Shown: piece by piece, positions 8,318 through 17,980 of the stretch | Layout of the letters: each line of letters opens with the position of its first letter | Numbering within the stretch: position 1 is the stretch's first letter | Origin: Dielma sp000508965 | GTDB taxonomy: Bacteria; Bacillota_I; Bacilli_A; Erysipelotrichales; Erysipelotrichaceae | Reading direction: 5' to 3' | NCBI GenBank assembly: GCA_000508965.1 | Contig: BAHV02000002.1 | Location: forward strand, 124,001 to 188,000 | DNA: 64,000 nucleotides | Position numbers and translations under genes: made by a program | The notes under the pieces: model-generated | What the model saw: only the letters and a program-made list of their open reading frames with translations | What the model was told of the DNA's origin: nothing | Databases searched by the model: none

Positions 8318-9874
8318 ATGAATGAGACAATCTTAAAATTAGAGAATATTACGAAGATCTATTCGAATGGTGTTGTTGCGAATAGGGATATCAATATTGA
8401 ATTCAGAAAAGGCGAAATTCATTCCATTGTTGGTGAGAATGGCGCCGGTAAATCAACATTGATGAAGATTATATTTGCCATTGAAAAGCAGACGAACGGT
8501 AAAATTTACTATAAAGGGAATGAAGTGCATTTTAACGATTCAATGGAAGCGATCAAGAATGGTATCGGTATGGTTCATCAGCATTTTATGCTGATTCCTT
8601 CCTTCACAGTTGCGCAGAATATCGTATTGGGCAGTGAACCTAAAAAAGGTGTGTTTATTGACATGAAGTCAGCAATTGCACAGACGCAGGAACTGGCTAA
8701 GAAATATAATTTTGATGTCGATGTTACACAGAAGGTCAGCGCGCTGACGGTTAGTGCTAAACAGAAGGTTGAAATTTTGAAAACACTGTACCGCAATGCG
8801 GAGTTGATTATTCTTGATGAACCGACAGCTGTATTAACACCGCAGGAGACTGAGGCATTGTTTGAACAGCTGAAATACTTTAAAGAAACAGGTCATACGA
8901 TCGTCTTTATTTCCCATAAGCTGAATGAAGTTAAACAGATTTCAGACCGTATTACAGTTATCCGTAACGGTGAAACTAAAGGAACGCATGACGCGAAGGA
9001 TGTTACGATTGATCAGCTGACAGAGCTGATTATCGGCAGAAAGCTTGAAAATTCATATGATGAGTTTAAAAAGCCGGTTGAGGACGCTAAGGTGATTCTT
9101 GATGTTGCCGGTCTGAGCTTTGCTGAAAAAGGTGTTAAGAAGCTGCATGATATTAATTTCTCGATCAAGCAGGGAGAAATCCTCGGTATTGCCGGTGTTC
9201 AGGGCAATGGACAAGAGGAACTGATTCAAATTATCACCGGTCTGCGCAATAAGCAGGAGGGTGTGATTAAGATTGACGGTGTTGATGTCGGCGGCATGAG
9301 TATTTATCAAAAACGTGAAAGCGGTCTTTCATATATTCCTGAGGATCGTATGCGTGATGGTATCGCAGCTGAAGCTAGTATTGCTGATAATATGATTTCT
9401 ACATATTACGAACGTAGTGATTTAAGTGGTAAAGTCTTTTTAAAAACCAAGAATATCCATAATGAGGCCAAGCGCCTGATTGAGAAGTTCTCCGTTAAGA
9501 CGAAGTCTGAGAATGATAAAATCGATTCATTATCCGGTGGTAATATTCAGAAAGTTGTAGTAGCCCGTGAGTGGAATACTAATCCGCATTTGATGGTAGC
9601 TGAACAGCCGACACGCGGTATTGATATCGGCAGTGCCAACTATATTCATCATCAGCTGATTGATATGCGTAACAATGGCTCTGCATTGCTGTTAGTCAGT
9701 GCTGACTTAAATGAAGTTATGGCGCTGAGTGACCGCTTGCTGGTCATGTATGAAGGTGAGATCGTAGCTTACTTTGAGAGTCTGAAAGGCATTACGGAAA
9801 GTCAGCTAGGTCTTTATATGCTTGGTGTTGAGCACCAGAGTGAAGAAGAGATCAGGGGGGCTGTCTATGAGTAA
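8318..9874 (+). CDS. Nucleoside-type ABC importer ATPase, two nucleotide-binding domains
   Basis: This 518-residue tandem ATPase is of the sugar/nucleoside (RbsA/NupO) class. The first domain has Walker A GENGAGKST, a Q-loop in MVHQHFML and Walker B LIILDEPTAVLTP. Its signature is weak (LTVSAKQKVEI). The second domain starts about residue 255, has a degenerate Walker A (GVQGNGQEEL) and a canonical signature LSGGNIQKVVVARE. This asymmetry is normal for the class. The 3' end overlaps the first permease gene by eight bases. It would energise uptake together with the BMP lipoprotein and both permeases. Confidence 0.94.
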   Translation: MNETILKLENITKIYSNGVVANRDINIEFRKGEIHSIVGENGAGKSTLMKIIFAIEKQTNGKIYYKGNEVHFNDSMEAIKNGIGMVHQHFMLIPSFTVAQNIVLGSEPKKGVFIDMKSAIAQTQELAKKYNFDVDVTQKVSALTVSAKQKVEILKTLYRNAELIILDEPTAVLTPQETEALFEQLKYFKETGHTIVFISHKLNEVKQISDRITVIRNGETKGTHDAKDVTIDQLTELIIGRKLENSYDEFKKPVEDAKVILDVAGLSFAEKGVKKLHDINFSIKQGEILGIAGVQGNGQEELIQIITGLRNKQEGVIKIDGVDVGGMSIYQKRESGLSYIPEDRMRDGIAAEASIADNMISTYYERSDLSGKVFLKTKNIHNEAKRLIEKFSVKTKSENDKIDSLSGGNIQKVVVAREWNTNPHLMVAEQPTRGIDIGSANYIHHQLIDMRNNGSALLLVSADLNEVMALSDRLLVMYEGEIVAYFESLKGITESQLGLYMLGVEHQSEEEIRGAVYE

Positions 9875-10982
9875 TCCACTGAAGAATGGTGTAGCAAAAA
9901 AGAAAATCAAGTGGACGGATGATCTGCCTTTTGAAATTATCCGTATGCTGCTTTCTATTGTTATCGCTTTATTTGTAACTTTTATTGTTTTGTGTTTTGT
10001 ATCAAAGACACCGGTTGATGATTTTATTCAGCTGCTTACTTATCCGCTGCAGGGTAAATTCTATTTCGGTTATGTATTGATTAAGATGGTGCCGCTGACG
10101 TTTGCCGGTTTAGCTACCTTGCTGTATTTCAGAACTGGCTTGTTTAACCTGAGTACAGAAGGTATCTTCTATATCTGCGGTGTTGTATGTACCTATTTTG
10201 CGGTTGGTTCGATTCCTTTGACAGGAAATGGTTTCATTGATTCAGGGATCTGTATTCTTGCCTCTGGTATCGTGGGAGCGATTATTGCCTTGCTGCCAGG
10301 TTATCTGAAAGCTAAATATAATGCGAATGAAATGGTTATTTCTTTGATGATGAACAGTATTCTGTTTGGTATCGGCTTCTATCTGATTAAAACTTATCTG
10401 GCTGTTGAAGGTGTTTCAGGCAATGCATCAGCACCATTTACAAGTTCTGCCAAATTAGCGATTATCATGGATGGAACGCAGGTGCACAGCGGTTTGATTT
10501 TAATGCTGATTGCTGTGGCAGCAATTTATATTCTGTTATTTAAGACAAAACTGGGCTATACGATTCGTATGACTGGTTTAAATGATCGTTTTGCGAAGTA
10601 TTCAGGAATGAGTTCATTCGCGTTATTCATGGCTGTGCATTTAATCGCCGGTTTCTTAGGCGGTGCCGGTTCAGCCATTGAATTACTGGGTACTTATAAA
10701 CGTTTCAGCTGGACACAATTGCCAGGCTTAGGCTTTACCGGTGCATTGATGGCAATGCTTGGAAAAAATCATCCGATCGGTGTATTGATTGCGGCTTTCG
10801 GTATCAGTTATCTGCGTGCCAGTGCGCAATTATTAGCTAACTCAAGCCCGGTTATCGATGTTAAGTTAGTATCAATTGTTGAGGTTATTCTATGTCTGCT
10901 GATTTCTTCACAGTACTTCTTGAAGAAGTGGCGTGAAAAACAGCTGCTTAAAAATGAAAAGGAGGAAATGAAAGATGAATAA
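9867..10982 (+). CDS. Nucleoside ABC importer permease 1
   Basis: This 371-residue permease of the BPD_transp_2 family has about nine to ten membrane segments after a charged N-terminus. Typical blocks are FRTGLFNLSTEGIFYI and AKYNANEMVISLMMN, which match NupP-like subunits. The chosen ATG overlaps the ATPase stop by eight bases and follows a G-rich ribosome site (CAGGGGGG). It would form the membrane channel together with permease 2. The short basic C-terminal tail (KKWREKQLLKNEKEE) is cytoplasmic. Confidence 0.92.
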   Translation: MSNPLKNGVAKKKIKWTDDLPFEIIRMLLSIVIALFVTFIVLCFVSKTPVDDFIQLLTYPLQGKFYFGYVLIKMVPLTFAGLATLLYFRTGLFNLSTEGIFYICGVVCTYFAVGSIPLTGNGFIDSGICILASGIVGAIIALLPGYLKAKYNANEMVISLMMNSILFGIGFYLIKTYLAVEGVSGNASAPFTSSAKLAIIMDGTQVHSGLILMLIAVAAIYILLFKTKLGYTIRMTGLNDRFAKYSGMSSFALFMAVHLIAGFLGGAGSAIELLGTYKRFSWTQLPGLGFTGALMAMLGKNHPIGVLIAAFGISYLRASAQLLANSSPVIDVKLVSIVEVILCLLISSQYFLKKWREKQLLKNEKEEMKDE

Positions 10983-11895
10983 TATTGATATTGTTTCAAC
11001 CTTCTTTACTCCGGCATTTATTTTCGTTGTTATCCGTGTAGGTGTACCTTTGATGTTTGCGTCAATGAGTGCCTATGTTGCTTCGATTTCCGGTATTCCA
11101 AATATCGCGGTTGAAGGTATCATGATCATGGCTGCCTTGTTCGGCGTGTATTTCAGTGCAATGACAGCGAGTGCATGGCTTGGTTTATTAGGCGCTATTG
11201 GTATCGGTATTATTATGGCTTTGGTCATGGCCTTCTTTACGATGAAGATGAAGGCGAATCCAATCATGATCGGTATTGCCCTGAACCTGTTTGCGGCTGA
11301 CTTCAGCGTATGGCTGCTGTTAGTATGGACAGGTTCCAAGGGCACAACGGCTGCATTGCCTTCAAAGGTACTGCCAACGATTGACATACCGGTGATTAAG
11401 GACATACCCATCCTCGGAGAGATTATATCGGGACATTATTTCTTAACCTATGTCTGCATCGTACTTGCGATTTTGATTTGGATTCTTGTTTATAAGACAC
11501 CATTCGGTCTGCGTATGAAGGCTTGCGGTCTTGATGAGCATACAGCTGAATCAGTAGGTGTTAAGGTTCAGAAAGTGCGTTTAATCGCTATTATCCTTTC
11601 GGGTATTCTGGCAGCTATGGCAGGTGCTTATCTGTCTATGGGTTATCTGTCCATGTTCTCAAGCAACATGACGGCATCCAGAGGCTGGATCGGTATCGCT
11701 GCTGAGGCGGTTGGTCAAGGCAACTTCCTGATTGTTGTGCTTACAACCATTGTCTTTGCGATTGCTCAGGGTGTAGTAAACCAGCTGATTCTGACAAATC
11801 TGCCGGCCGAGCTGGTAAATATCATTCCTTATGTCTGCGTATTGATTGGTCTGGTTATGCTGTCAGTGCGTGAATATCAGAAAGCTAAAAAGTAG
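10975..11895 (+). CDS. Nucleoside ABC importer permease 2
   Basis: This 306-residue permease of the same family has about eight to nine membrane segments. It carries the conserved ISGIPNIAVEGIMIMAAL block near residue 35 and TPFGLRMKACGLDEHTAESVGVKV in the coupling region. It overlaps permease 1 by eight bases and has a clean GGAGG site. The binding protein, ATPase, permease, permease order is the standard nucleoside importer layout. Confidence 0.93.
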   Translation: MNNIDIVSTFFTPAFIFVVIRVGVPLMFASMSAYVASISGIPNIAVEGIMIMAALFGVYFSAMTASAWLGLLGAIGIGIIMALVMAFFTMKMKANPIMIGIALNLFAADFSVWLLLVWTGSKGTTAALPSKVLPTIDIPVIKDIPILGEIISGHYFLTYVCIVLAILIWILVYKTPFGLRMKACGLDEHTAESVGVKVQKVRLIAIILSGILAAMAGAYLSMGYLSMFSSNMTASRGWIGIAAEAVGQGNFLIVVLTTIVFAIAQGVVNQLILTNLPAELVNIIPYVCVLIGLVMLSVREYQKAKK

Positions 11896-11902
11896 GTAAT
11901 TC

Positions 11903-12835
11903 ATGTCACGTAAAGTAATTATTGACTGTGATCCGGGACACGATGATATCATGGCTATTCTGTCATGTCTCGCACATCCGGAAGCAATTGAAATTCTCGG
12001 TTATACGACGGTATGCGGCAATAACTTAACGGATCAGGTTACTAAAAATCTCTGTTCCGTACTTACTTATCTGGGTATTGACGGTAAAGTGGCAAGGGGT
12101 TATCAAGAGCCGATCCTGCTGAAGCCGGAGCCGCAAAGTGCTCATGGTCAAAGCGGGTTGGACGGTCCTGTACTGCCTGAGCCAAAGATTATGCCGATTC
12201 AGGCGCACGCGCTTGAATTCATGCGCCAATGTCTTGAGGAATGTGAGGATCAGGTTACGATTATCGCTTTAGCGCCGCTGACAAATGTAGCGATGCTGCT
12301 TAAGACTTATCCGCATCTGAAAGAAAAAATTGAATGCATTACGATTATGGGCGGCAGCCTGTATTCAGGGAATATTATTGAACGAGCTGAGTTTAATCTG
12401 TATGCCGATCCGCATGCAGCGAAAATCGTATTTGAAGCGGGTGTACCGCTGGTGCTAAGCGCTATTGAAATCTGTAATGAGGTAGCGATTAAGCACAGTG
12501 AGATCGATGCTTTAAAGGGTCAGGGCTATGTCAGCGATCTGGTTCATGACCTGCTTCAGTTCTTCTCTGAATGGGGCCGTAAAAGAAGTTATACGACATC
12601 ACCGATTTTCGATTTAGTACCGGTAATGCACCTGCTGCATCCTGAACTGTTCGAGACCAAGATGTGTCCTGTGCATATCGTGACGCATGGCAGCTATACA
12701 CGCGGTATGAGTGTCGTAAATGAACAAGAAAATGATCCGAATAAATGCAATACTTTAGTATTAATGCATGGTAATCGGGATAAGTTCATTGAGTATTTTT
12801 TAGAAGATATTAAATACTTAGATAACAATTATTAA
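11903..12835 (+). CDS. Inosine/uridine-preferring nucleoside hydrolase
   Basis: This 310-residue IUNH-family enzyme hydrolyses the N-glycosidic bond of ribonucleosides to ribose and free base. The calcium-binding Asp cluster is seen in IIDCDPGHDDIMAIL near residues 6-20. ITIMGGSLYSGNI and AEFNLYADPHAA are also conserved, and a C-terminal Asp (SPIFDLVPV) supplies the last metal ligand. It starts seven bases after the permease stop, so it is co-transcribed with the importer and would process imported nucleosides in the cytoplasm. Purine or pyrimidine preference cannot be read from the sequence. Confidence 0.93.
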   Translation: MSRKVIIDCDPGHDDIMAILSCLAHPEAIEILGYTTVCGNNLTDQVTKNLCSVLTYLGIDGKVARGYQEPILLKPEPQSAHGQSGLDGPVLPEPKIMPIQAHALEFMRQCLEECEDQVTIIALAPLTNVAMLLKTYPHLKEKIECITIMGGSLYSGNIIERAEFNLYADPHAAKIVFEAGVPLVLSAIEICNEVAIKHSEIDALKGQGYVSDLVHDLLQFFSEWGRKRSYTTSPIFDLVPVMHLLHPELFETKMCPVHIVTHGSYTRGMSVVNEQENDPNKCNTLVLMHGNRDKFIEYFLEDIKYLDNNY

Positions 12836-12837
12836 AC

Positions 12838-12859
12838 AAACCCGGATCATTCCGGGTTT
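12838..12859 (+). terminator. Hairpin after nucleoside hydrolase gene
   Basis: A 9-bp stem (AAACCCGGA / TCCGGGTTT) with a TCAT loop is followed by a short mixed T stretch. The hairpin is strong but the T tract is weak, so partial read-through into the next two genes is plausible. Confidence 0.7.
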
Positions 12860-12880
12860 ACTTATTTTGAAAGGAGCTTT

Positions 12881-14155
12881 ATGAAAAAACAATGTATCGA
12901 GTTGATTGACAGTCAGTCAAATGAAATCCTTGAATTAAGCAAAAGATTGTTTGAAACACCGGAATTAGGTTTTAAGGAGCATAAGACTAAAGCATTGATT
13001 CAAGACTTTTTGAAAAAAGAAGGCTTCACCGTCAGCAAAGAATATTTTGAGACAGGGTTTGAAATTACCATCGGTTCCGGCAAACCGCATATCGGTCTGA
13101 TATGTGAATTAGATGCGATACCTACTCAGGGGCACCGCTGTGCGGATCCTGTTGATCATGCGGCTCACAGCTGTGGTCATTCAACACAGGTAGGCATCAT
13201 GCTGAGCGCGATTACCGCCCTGAAGAAATTGGATGTAAAGAATGGCGGCACGATTACGCTGTTTTTTACACCGGCAGAAGAATTCTGTGATTTGGCTTAC
13301 CGTAAACAACTGCAGAAAGCCGGTAAGATTAAAACCTTATCAGGAAAGACCAACATGCTGCTTGCCGGCTGTTTTGATGATATCGATTTATGTATTCATA
13401 TGCATGGCATGGGTGAGTATCGCGGTTATAAATTTTCCGTCGATTCCACATTGGCTGGTTTTCTGTATAAAGAATATAATTTCATCGGCAAGGCTTCACA
13501 TGCTGCTGTCTGTCCGGATCAGGGTGTGAATGCATTAAATGCTTTCGCATTATTTCAAAGTGCTGTCGGGATGCTTCGTGAAACCTTTGTTGATGAAGAC
13601 AAAAACCGCGTTCACGGCATGATTACTAAGGGCGGGGATACGGTTAATTCAATTCCGTCGCATGTTGTTTATGAGGGATATGTGCGCTCTTTCAATACTC
13701 AGAAACTGCAATCGATCAGCGATCAGCTGACGCATACCGCCAAACACTGCGCGCAGGCTTTAAATGGTGAATGTGAAGTACATGATATGCCGGGCTATCT
13801 GCCATTCCATCAGAATCATGATTTAAGCATGATTATTTATAAAAATATGCTTGAATTCACTACTGCGGATCAGATTTTAACTGACGAGAAGAGTGTCGCG
13901 GCAGGTGATATCGGTGACCTTGGCTGTTTCATTCCAACCATTCAATTCGGCTATACCGGCTTTAAAGGGACGATGCATGGCAAGGATTTAGAAGTAATCA
14001 GTGAACAGGAAGTTTACATTGAGCCTGCGAAGATTGTGGCAATGAGTGTGCTTGATCTGCTTGAAGAGCCATCTTTGGCTGATAATATCAAGAAAAATTT
14101 CAAACCGGAAATGACGATGGAGGAATATAAACAATATGTCGGTATTACAGACTGA
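12881..14155 (+). CDS. M20 family amidohydrolase
   Basis: This 424-residue zinc-dependent M20D-type peptidase/amidohydrolase has the metal-site blocks SCGHSTQVG and FTPAEEFCD. It also has the central dimerisation-domain signature GKASHAAVCPDQGVNALNA, followed by TKGGDTVNSIP. The family includes N-acyl amino acid and p-aminobenzoyl-glutamate hydrolases. There is no signal peptide, so it acts in the cytoplasm. A good AAAGGAG site lies after the preceding hairpin. Its 3' end overlaps the fucosidase gene by 20 bases, so the two are likely co-translated. The specific amide substrate is unknown. Confidence 0.88.
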   Translation: MKKQCIELIDSQSNEILELSKRLFETPELGFKEHKTKALIQDFLKKEGFTVSKEYFETGFEITIGSGKPHIGLICELDAIPTQGHRCADPVDHAAHSCGHSTQVGIMLSAITALKKLDVKNGGTITLFFTPAEEFCDLAYRKQLQKAGKIKTLSGKTNMLLAGCFDDIDLCIHMHGMGEYRGYKFSVDSTLAGFLYKEYNFIGKASHAAVCPDQGVNALNAFALFQSAVGMLRETFVDEDKNRVHGMITKGGDTVNSIPSHVVYEGYVRSFNTQKLQSISDQLTHTAKHCAQALNGECEVHDMPGYLPFHQNHDLSMIIYKNMLEFTTADQILTDEKSVAAGDIGDLGCFIPTIQFGYTGFKGTMHGKDLEVISEQEVYIEPAKIVAMSVLDLLEEPSLADNIKKNFKPEMTMEEYKQYVGITD

Positions 14156-15455
14156 ACAATTTAAGCCCACAAAGGAATCGGTGATGAGCCATCAGGTGCC
14201 TGAATGGTACAATGACTGCAAGCTGGGAATATTTATTCATTTCGGACTCTATTCAGTGCCGGCCTATGCGCCGCTTGGCAAGCAGTTGGGCGAGGTTGAG
14301 CTTGATGAGCGCTGGTATGCTTATAATCCCTATGCGGAATGGTATCTCAATTCATTGAGAATCGGTTATGGCCCTACCTATGAGCATCATGTAAAGACCT
14401 ATGGCAAGGATTTTGATTACAACCAGTTTACGGAAGGCTTGACCTGCGAGCATTTTGATCCTAAGGCATGGGCTGATTTATTTAAAGAAGCAGGTGCCGG
14501 TTATGTGGTACTGACAACGAAGCATCATGAGGGATATTGTCTGTGGGACAGTCAGTATACGGATTTTAATTCAGTGAAGACAGGCCCAAAACGAGATATT
14601 CTTAAGGAACTGAATCAAGAACTGAAGGCCAATGATTTACGTTTAGGTGTTTATTATTCAGGAATCATTGACTGGCAGTATTCAAAGCAGCCAATGATGA
14701 GTCAGTATCAGGTAGATCATCCGGATAATGATGCGCAGGAATATGCTGATTACGCCTTTAATCAGGTAAAGGAATTGATTGATGAATATAAACCAAGCCT
14801 GATCTGGAATGATATCTTATGGCCTTATGCCGGACTGCAGCGGCTTCCTGAACTGCTGGCCCATTACTATAACACGGTCACTGAAGGTGTCATTGATGAT
14901 CGCTGGGGTGAGGGTTATCACGATTATACGACAAAGGAATATAAGATGGGTGAACGTTCACTGAGTGAAAAATGGGAAATGACACGCGGTATCGGTCATT
15001 CCTTTGGCTACAATGAGCTTGAAGGCGAGGATGAATTGATTTCCTCAGGAGAACTGATTGAGCTCTTGATTGATACTGTTGCTTATAACGGTAATTTGCT
15101 GATCAATATTGGGCCTAAAAAAGATGGCAGCATCTGCCCGCTGCAGGCACAGCGTTTAAAAGAATTAGGCGCTTGGCTTAAAATACACGGGGAAGCTATC
15201 TATAAAACACGGCCTTACAAGCTCCAGCATGAACAAATTGACGGCGGTGAGATTTATTATACATGTACTGATGAAGCTGTCTATGCATTATGTACCAAGC
15301 TGACAAGCAGACATTTGGAATTACTGCCGCAGGGCAGTCAGGCTGAACTGATCACACCGCTTCATGCGGGTTTACAGATGGGTGATAAACTGGTGATTGA
15401 CATCGAGGATGCAATTGAAAATCTGCCAGCGTTGGTGATTAAGTTTAAAAGGTAA
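14136..15455 (+). CDS. Alpha-L-fucosidase, GH29
   Basis: This 439-residue GH29 enzyme has the N-terminal signature KLGIFIHFGLYSVPAY, the substrate-binding pair in TTKHHEGYCLWDS and the nucleophile Asp226 in SLIWNDILWP. No signal peptide is seen, so it should act on fucosides already inside the cell. Two starts are possible. The chosen ATG keeps the family-typical FKPTKESV lead-in and follows a GGAGG 11 bases away; a second ATG at 14184 has AAAGGA close by. It ends the operon-like run that begins at the ADP-ribosylglycohydrolase gene. Linkage preference cannot be inferred. Confidence 0.9.
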   Translation: MSVLQTEQFKPTKESVMSHQVPEWYNDCKLGIFIHFGLYSVPAYAPLGKQLGEVELDERWYAYNPYAEWYLNSLRIGYGPTYEHHVKTYGKDFDYNQFTEGLTCEHFDPKAWADLFKEAGAGYVVLTTKHHEGYCLWDSQYTDFNSVKTGPKRDILKELNQELKANDLRLGVYYSGIIDWQYSKQPMMSQYQVDHPDNDAQEYADYAFNQVKELIDEYKPSLIWNDILWPYAGLQRLPELLAHYYNTVTEGVIDDRWGEGYHDYTTKEYKMGERSLSEKWEMTRGIGHSFGYNELEGEDELISSGELIELLIDTVAYNGNLLINIGPKKDGSICPLQAQRLKELGAWLKIHGEAIYKTRPYKLQHEQIDGGEIYYTCTDEAVYALCTKLTSRHLELLPQGSQAELITPLHAGLQMGDKLVIDIEDAIENLPALVIKFKR

Positions 15456-15481
15456 GGAACTGTTCAGAAAACGAGGTAACT

Positions 15482-16012
15482 ATGGAAACACCGATTCTAA
15501 AAACAAAGAGACTTTTGTTGAGGCCTTTTTGTGAAGGGGATACAGTGAATGTATTTAATGGCTGGGAGAGTGATCCTGAGGTTGCCAAATATATGTTTTG
15601 GTGCAGTCATAACGATCTTGAGAAAACTAAGGAATGGATTACTTTTGAAATGAATCAGATACCCTCTGATCATTGGTATCGCTGGGCCGTGGTCTTAGCG
15701 GAAAGCGGTGAATTGATTGGAACCGGACTTATTTATTATGAAGAGGAATATAATTTGTTTGAGGTCAGTTATAACTTTAACCGCCAGTATTGGGGTCATG
15801 GATATGCCACAGAAACGATGAAGGCGATTCTAGACTTTGCGAAAAATACTCTTGAATTAAAGGTAATTCTCGCAAGAGTTGCAAATGCAAACAAGGCTTC
15901 AAAGGGTGTCCTGACAAAATTGGGTTTCAGCTTTGTCAAAGAGATTGTTTTTAAAGCAAATGAAGGATGCGTATCCTATGAAGGTGTCGAATGTCGGCTG
16001 AAATTTGAGTAA
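15482..16012 (+). CDS. GNAT N-acetyltransferase, RimL type
   Basis: This 176-residue protein begins PILKTKRLLLRPF and has the acetyl-CoA loop block QYWGHGYATETMKAILDFA followed by VANANKASKGVLTKLGF. These are the standard RimJ/RimL-type GNAT landmarks. It would transfer acetyl from acetyl-CoA to a small amine or a protein N-terminus. It starts 26 bases after the fucosidase stop and may share its transcript. The target is unknown. Confidence 0.9.
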   Translation: METPILKTKRLLLRPFCEGDTVNVFNGWESDPEVAKYMFWCSHNDLEKTKEWITFEMNQIPSDHWYRWAVVLAESGELIGTGLIYYEEEYNLFEVSYNFNRQYWGHGYATETMKAILDFAKNTLELKVILARVANANKASKGVLTKLGFSFVKEIVFKANEGCVSYEGVECRLKFE

Positions 16013-16046
16013 ATCAGCTTGGAAACCAAAAAAATCTAATAATTAT

Positions 16047-16082
16047 AAAAAGCAATCAGTGGTTCATTTCTGATTGCTTTTT
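16047..16082. terminator. Bidirectional terminator between GNAT and PHP phosphatase genes
   Basis: A perfect 13-bp stem (AAAAAGCAATCAG / CTGATTGCTTTTT) with a 10-base loop has T runs on both strands. It serves the two convergent genes. Confidence 0.9.
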
Positions 16083-16084
16083 AG

Positions 16085-16915
16085 TTATAATTGATGAAAG
16101 ATAGGCTGCATATTTTGATAAGTGCAGAAGGCTTCAAAACCAAGTTTCTTTAGTATCCGTTTTGCTTCATCAAAGCCGACGCCAAGATGCTCAGGCTTAT
16201 GACTGTCACTGCCGATGGTAATAAGCTTACCGCCCATCTCATGATACAGCTTTAAAATATCAATAGAAGGCGTTGTATCATTTAAACCATAACGGCCATA
16301 AGAGGTATTAAATTCAATGCCTTTGCCATTCTGGATAACAATACTAAGAATATTCTTAATCAATGGCTTAATTTTCTCAAAGGGATAAATACCGGCCTCA
16401 TCATATCTGGTAATCAGGTCCATATGAGCGAGTACACTATAGTTTTGATAGTTTTCCACAAGATTAAGCATTTCCTCATAATAACGTTCATTATATTGCT
16501 GCTGACTTCTGCCGCGCTGAAAATCCTGTGTCCAAAATTCTTTATCCTCTACCTGATGAACTGATAATAAGATAAAATCAAATGGATAGCGATGAAAAAG
16601 CTGTTCAAATTGATCGATCGTGTGCATTTGGATACCAAACTCAAGACCGGTTTTAATCGTTATTTTATCCCCATATTTTGACTGCATATCTTTAATTGCA
16701 CGCATATATTTAGGATAATCAACATTTGCCAGCGGATCGCCGTGCCGGCAGACGATTTCTTTACCGCTGTCCCAGTCAACCTTAATACCATAATCAACAT
16801 GATCGGTGATACAAATCTCATCCATTTTCATTGCAATGGCGTCTTTAATTACATCCTCTAATGGATAACGGGAATCATCACTGAAATCCGTATGTACATG
16901 ATAATCTGCAAACAT
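16085..16915 (-). CDS. PHP-domain histidinol-phosphatase family protein
   Basis: This 276-residue polymerase-and-histidinol-phosphatase (PHP) domain protein has metal-site motifs ADYHVHTDFSDDS at the N-terminus, ICITDHVDYG, then SVLAHMDLITRYD and a late TIGSDSHKPEHLG. It matches the HisK/YtvP-type histidinol-phosphatase family. No other histidine biosynthesis gene is adjacent, so the true substrate may be another phosphomonoester. Transcription diverges from the AraC gene across about 110 bases. Confidence 0.88.
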   Translation of the reverse strand: MFADYHVHTDFSDDSRYPLEDVIKDAIAMKMDEICITDHVDYGIKVDWDSGKEIVCRHGDPLANVDYPKYMRAIKDMQSKYGDKITIKTGLEFGIQMHTIDQFEQLFHRYPFDFILLSVHQVEDKEFWTQDFQRGRSQQQYNERYYEEMLNLVENYQNYSVLAHMDLITRYDEAGIYPFEKIKPLIKNILSIVIQNGKGIEFNTSYGRYGLNDTTPSIDILKLYHEMGGKLITIGSDSHKPEHLGVGFDEAKRILKKLGFEAFCTYQNMQPIFHQL

Positions 16916-17026
16916 AGCCTGCCTCCTTGTAATGTTTACCTTTATTGTTATAATTATACTGTGCTATCTAATAGTATCATATCATTTTCATATCAAATTC
17001 AATAACAATCCTGTGAGGTGAATTAT

Positions 17027-17902
17027 ATGACTATTGAACTGAAGGATGACCGATCAGAAAAGGTACACTATGATTCACTGAATTATCCAATCTATATCCG
17101 CAGGGCGATGCTTTCCCAGTGTCTGAACTTTAGAGCGCCGAGCCACTGGCATGATGATATTGAACTCATCTATATAATTAACGGGTTCATGGATTACAAT
17201 GTGAATGGCAATATTATCCGTCTGCATGAGGATGAGGGAATCTTCATTAATTCAAGACAGGTACATTATGGCTTTTCAAATGAGCGAAAGGATTGCGACT
17301 ATATCTGTATATTGTTTCATCCGCTGCTGCTATGTACAACACCGGCATATGAACAGGAATTTGTTTCACCCATAATCAATAATGACGCGCTGCCTTATAT
17401 CAAATTGAATAAGAATAATAACTGGCAGTCTGAAATCCTCAAACAGATTTATGCCATCTATGAAAATAGACATAAAAATGCAGCACCCTTGGCTTGCCAA
17501 GCTGCTTTTTCTGCCATTTGGTTTTATCTTTGCGATAATCTGCCGGTTGAAACAGTGCCGAAGAAACAGTCAGGCAATCTGACAATAATCCGCAACATGG
17601 TTGGTTATATTCAGAAAAATTATGCGGAAACAATAACTTTGAAAGAAATAGCGGCAGCAGGTTCGGTCGGGGAGAGTAAATGCTGTCAGTTATTTAAAAA
17701 GTTTTTATCACAGACACCAATATCTTACCTAAACCAATATCGATTGAATAAGAGTCTTACCTATCTGCGAAAAAGTGATCTTACCGTGAGTGAAATTGCT
17801 TTGATCGTAGGCTTTGGCAGTGCCAGTTATTATGCGGAGACATTTCGTAAATTTTACCAGCAAAGTCCTTCTGAATTCAGACAAAAACAGCTTTTGTATT
17901 AG
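17027..17902 (+). CDS. AraC family transcriptional regulator
   Basis: This 291-residue regulator has an N-terminal cupin-like sensing half (HWHDDIELIYIINGFMDYNV, then HEDEGIFINSRQVHYG). Its C-terminal 100 residues carry the two AraC helix-turn-helix motifs (ITLKEIAAAGSVGESKCCQLFKK and LTVSEIALIVGFGSASYYAETFRKF in shorter overlapping blocks). The ATG after GAGGTG is preferred over an in-frame GTG nine bases upstream. The ligand is probably a sugar or its phosphate. Its target may be the divergent PHP gene or the fucosidase cluster. Confidence 0.9.
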   Translation: MTIELKDDRSEKVHYDSLNYPIYIRRAMLSQCLNFRAPSHWHDDIELIYIINGFMDYNVNGNIIRLHEDEGIFINSRQVHYGFSNERKDCDYICILFHPLLLCTTPAYEQEFVSPIINNDALPYIKLNKNNNWQSEILKQIYAIYENRHKNAAPLACQAAFSAIWFYLCDNLPVETVPKKQSGNLTIIRNMVGYIQKNYAETITLKEIAAAGSVGESKCCQLFKKFLSQTPISYLNQYRLNKSLTYLRKSDLTVSEIALIVGFGSASYYAETFRKFYQQSPSEFRQKQLLY

Positions 17903-17980
17903 ATGCGGTAATAGTATTTTTAAAGGCAATAAATCATTCAGAATATAAATTCATAATTATAATACGGAGGATAGCTGTTC

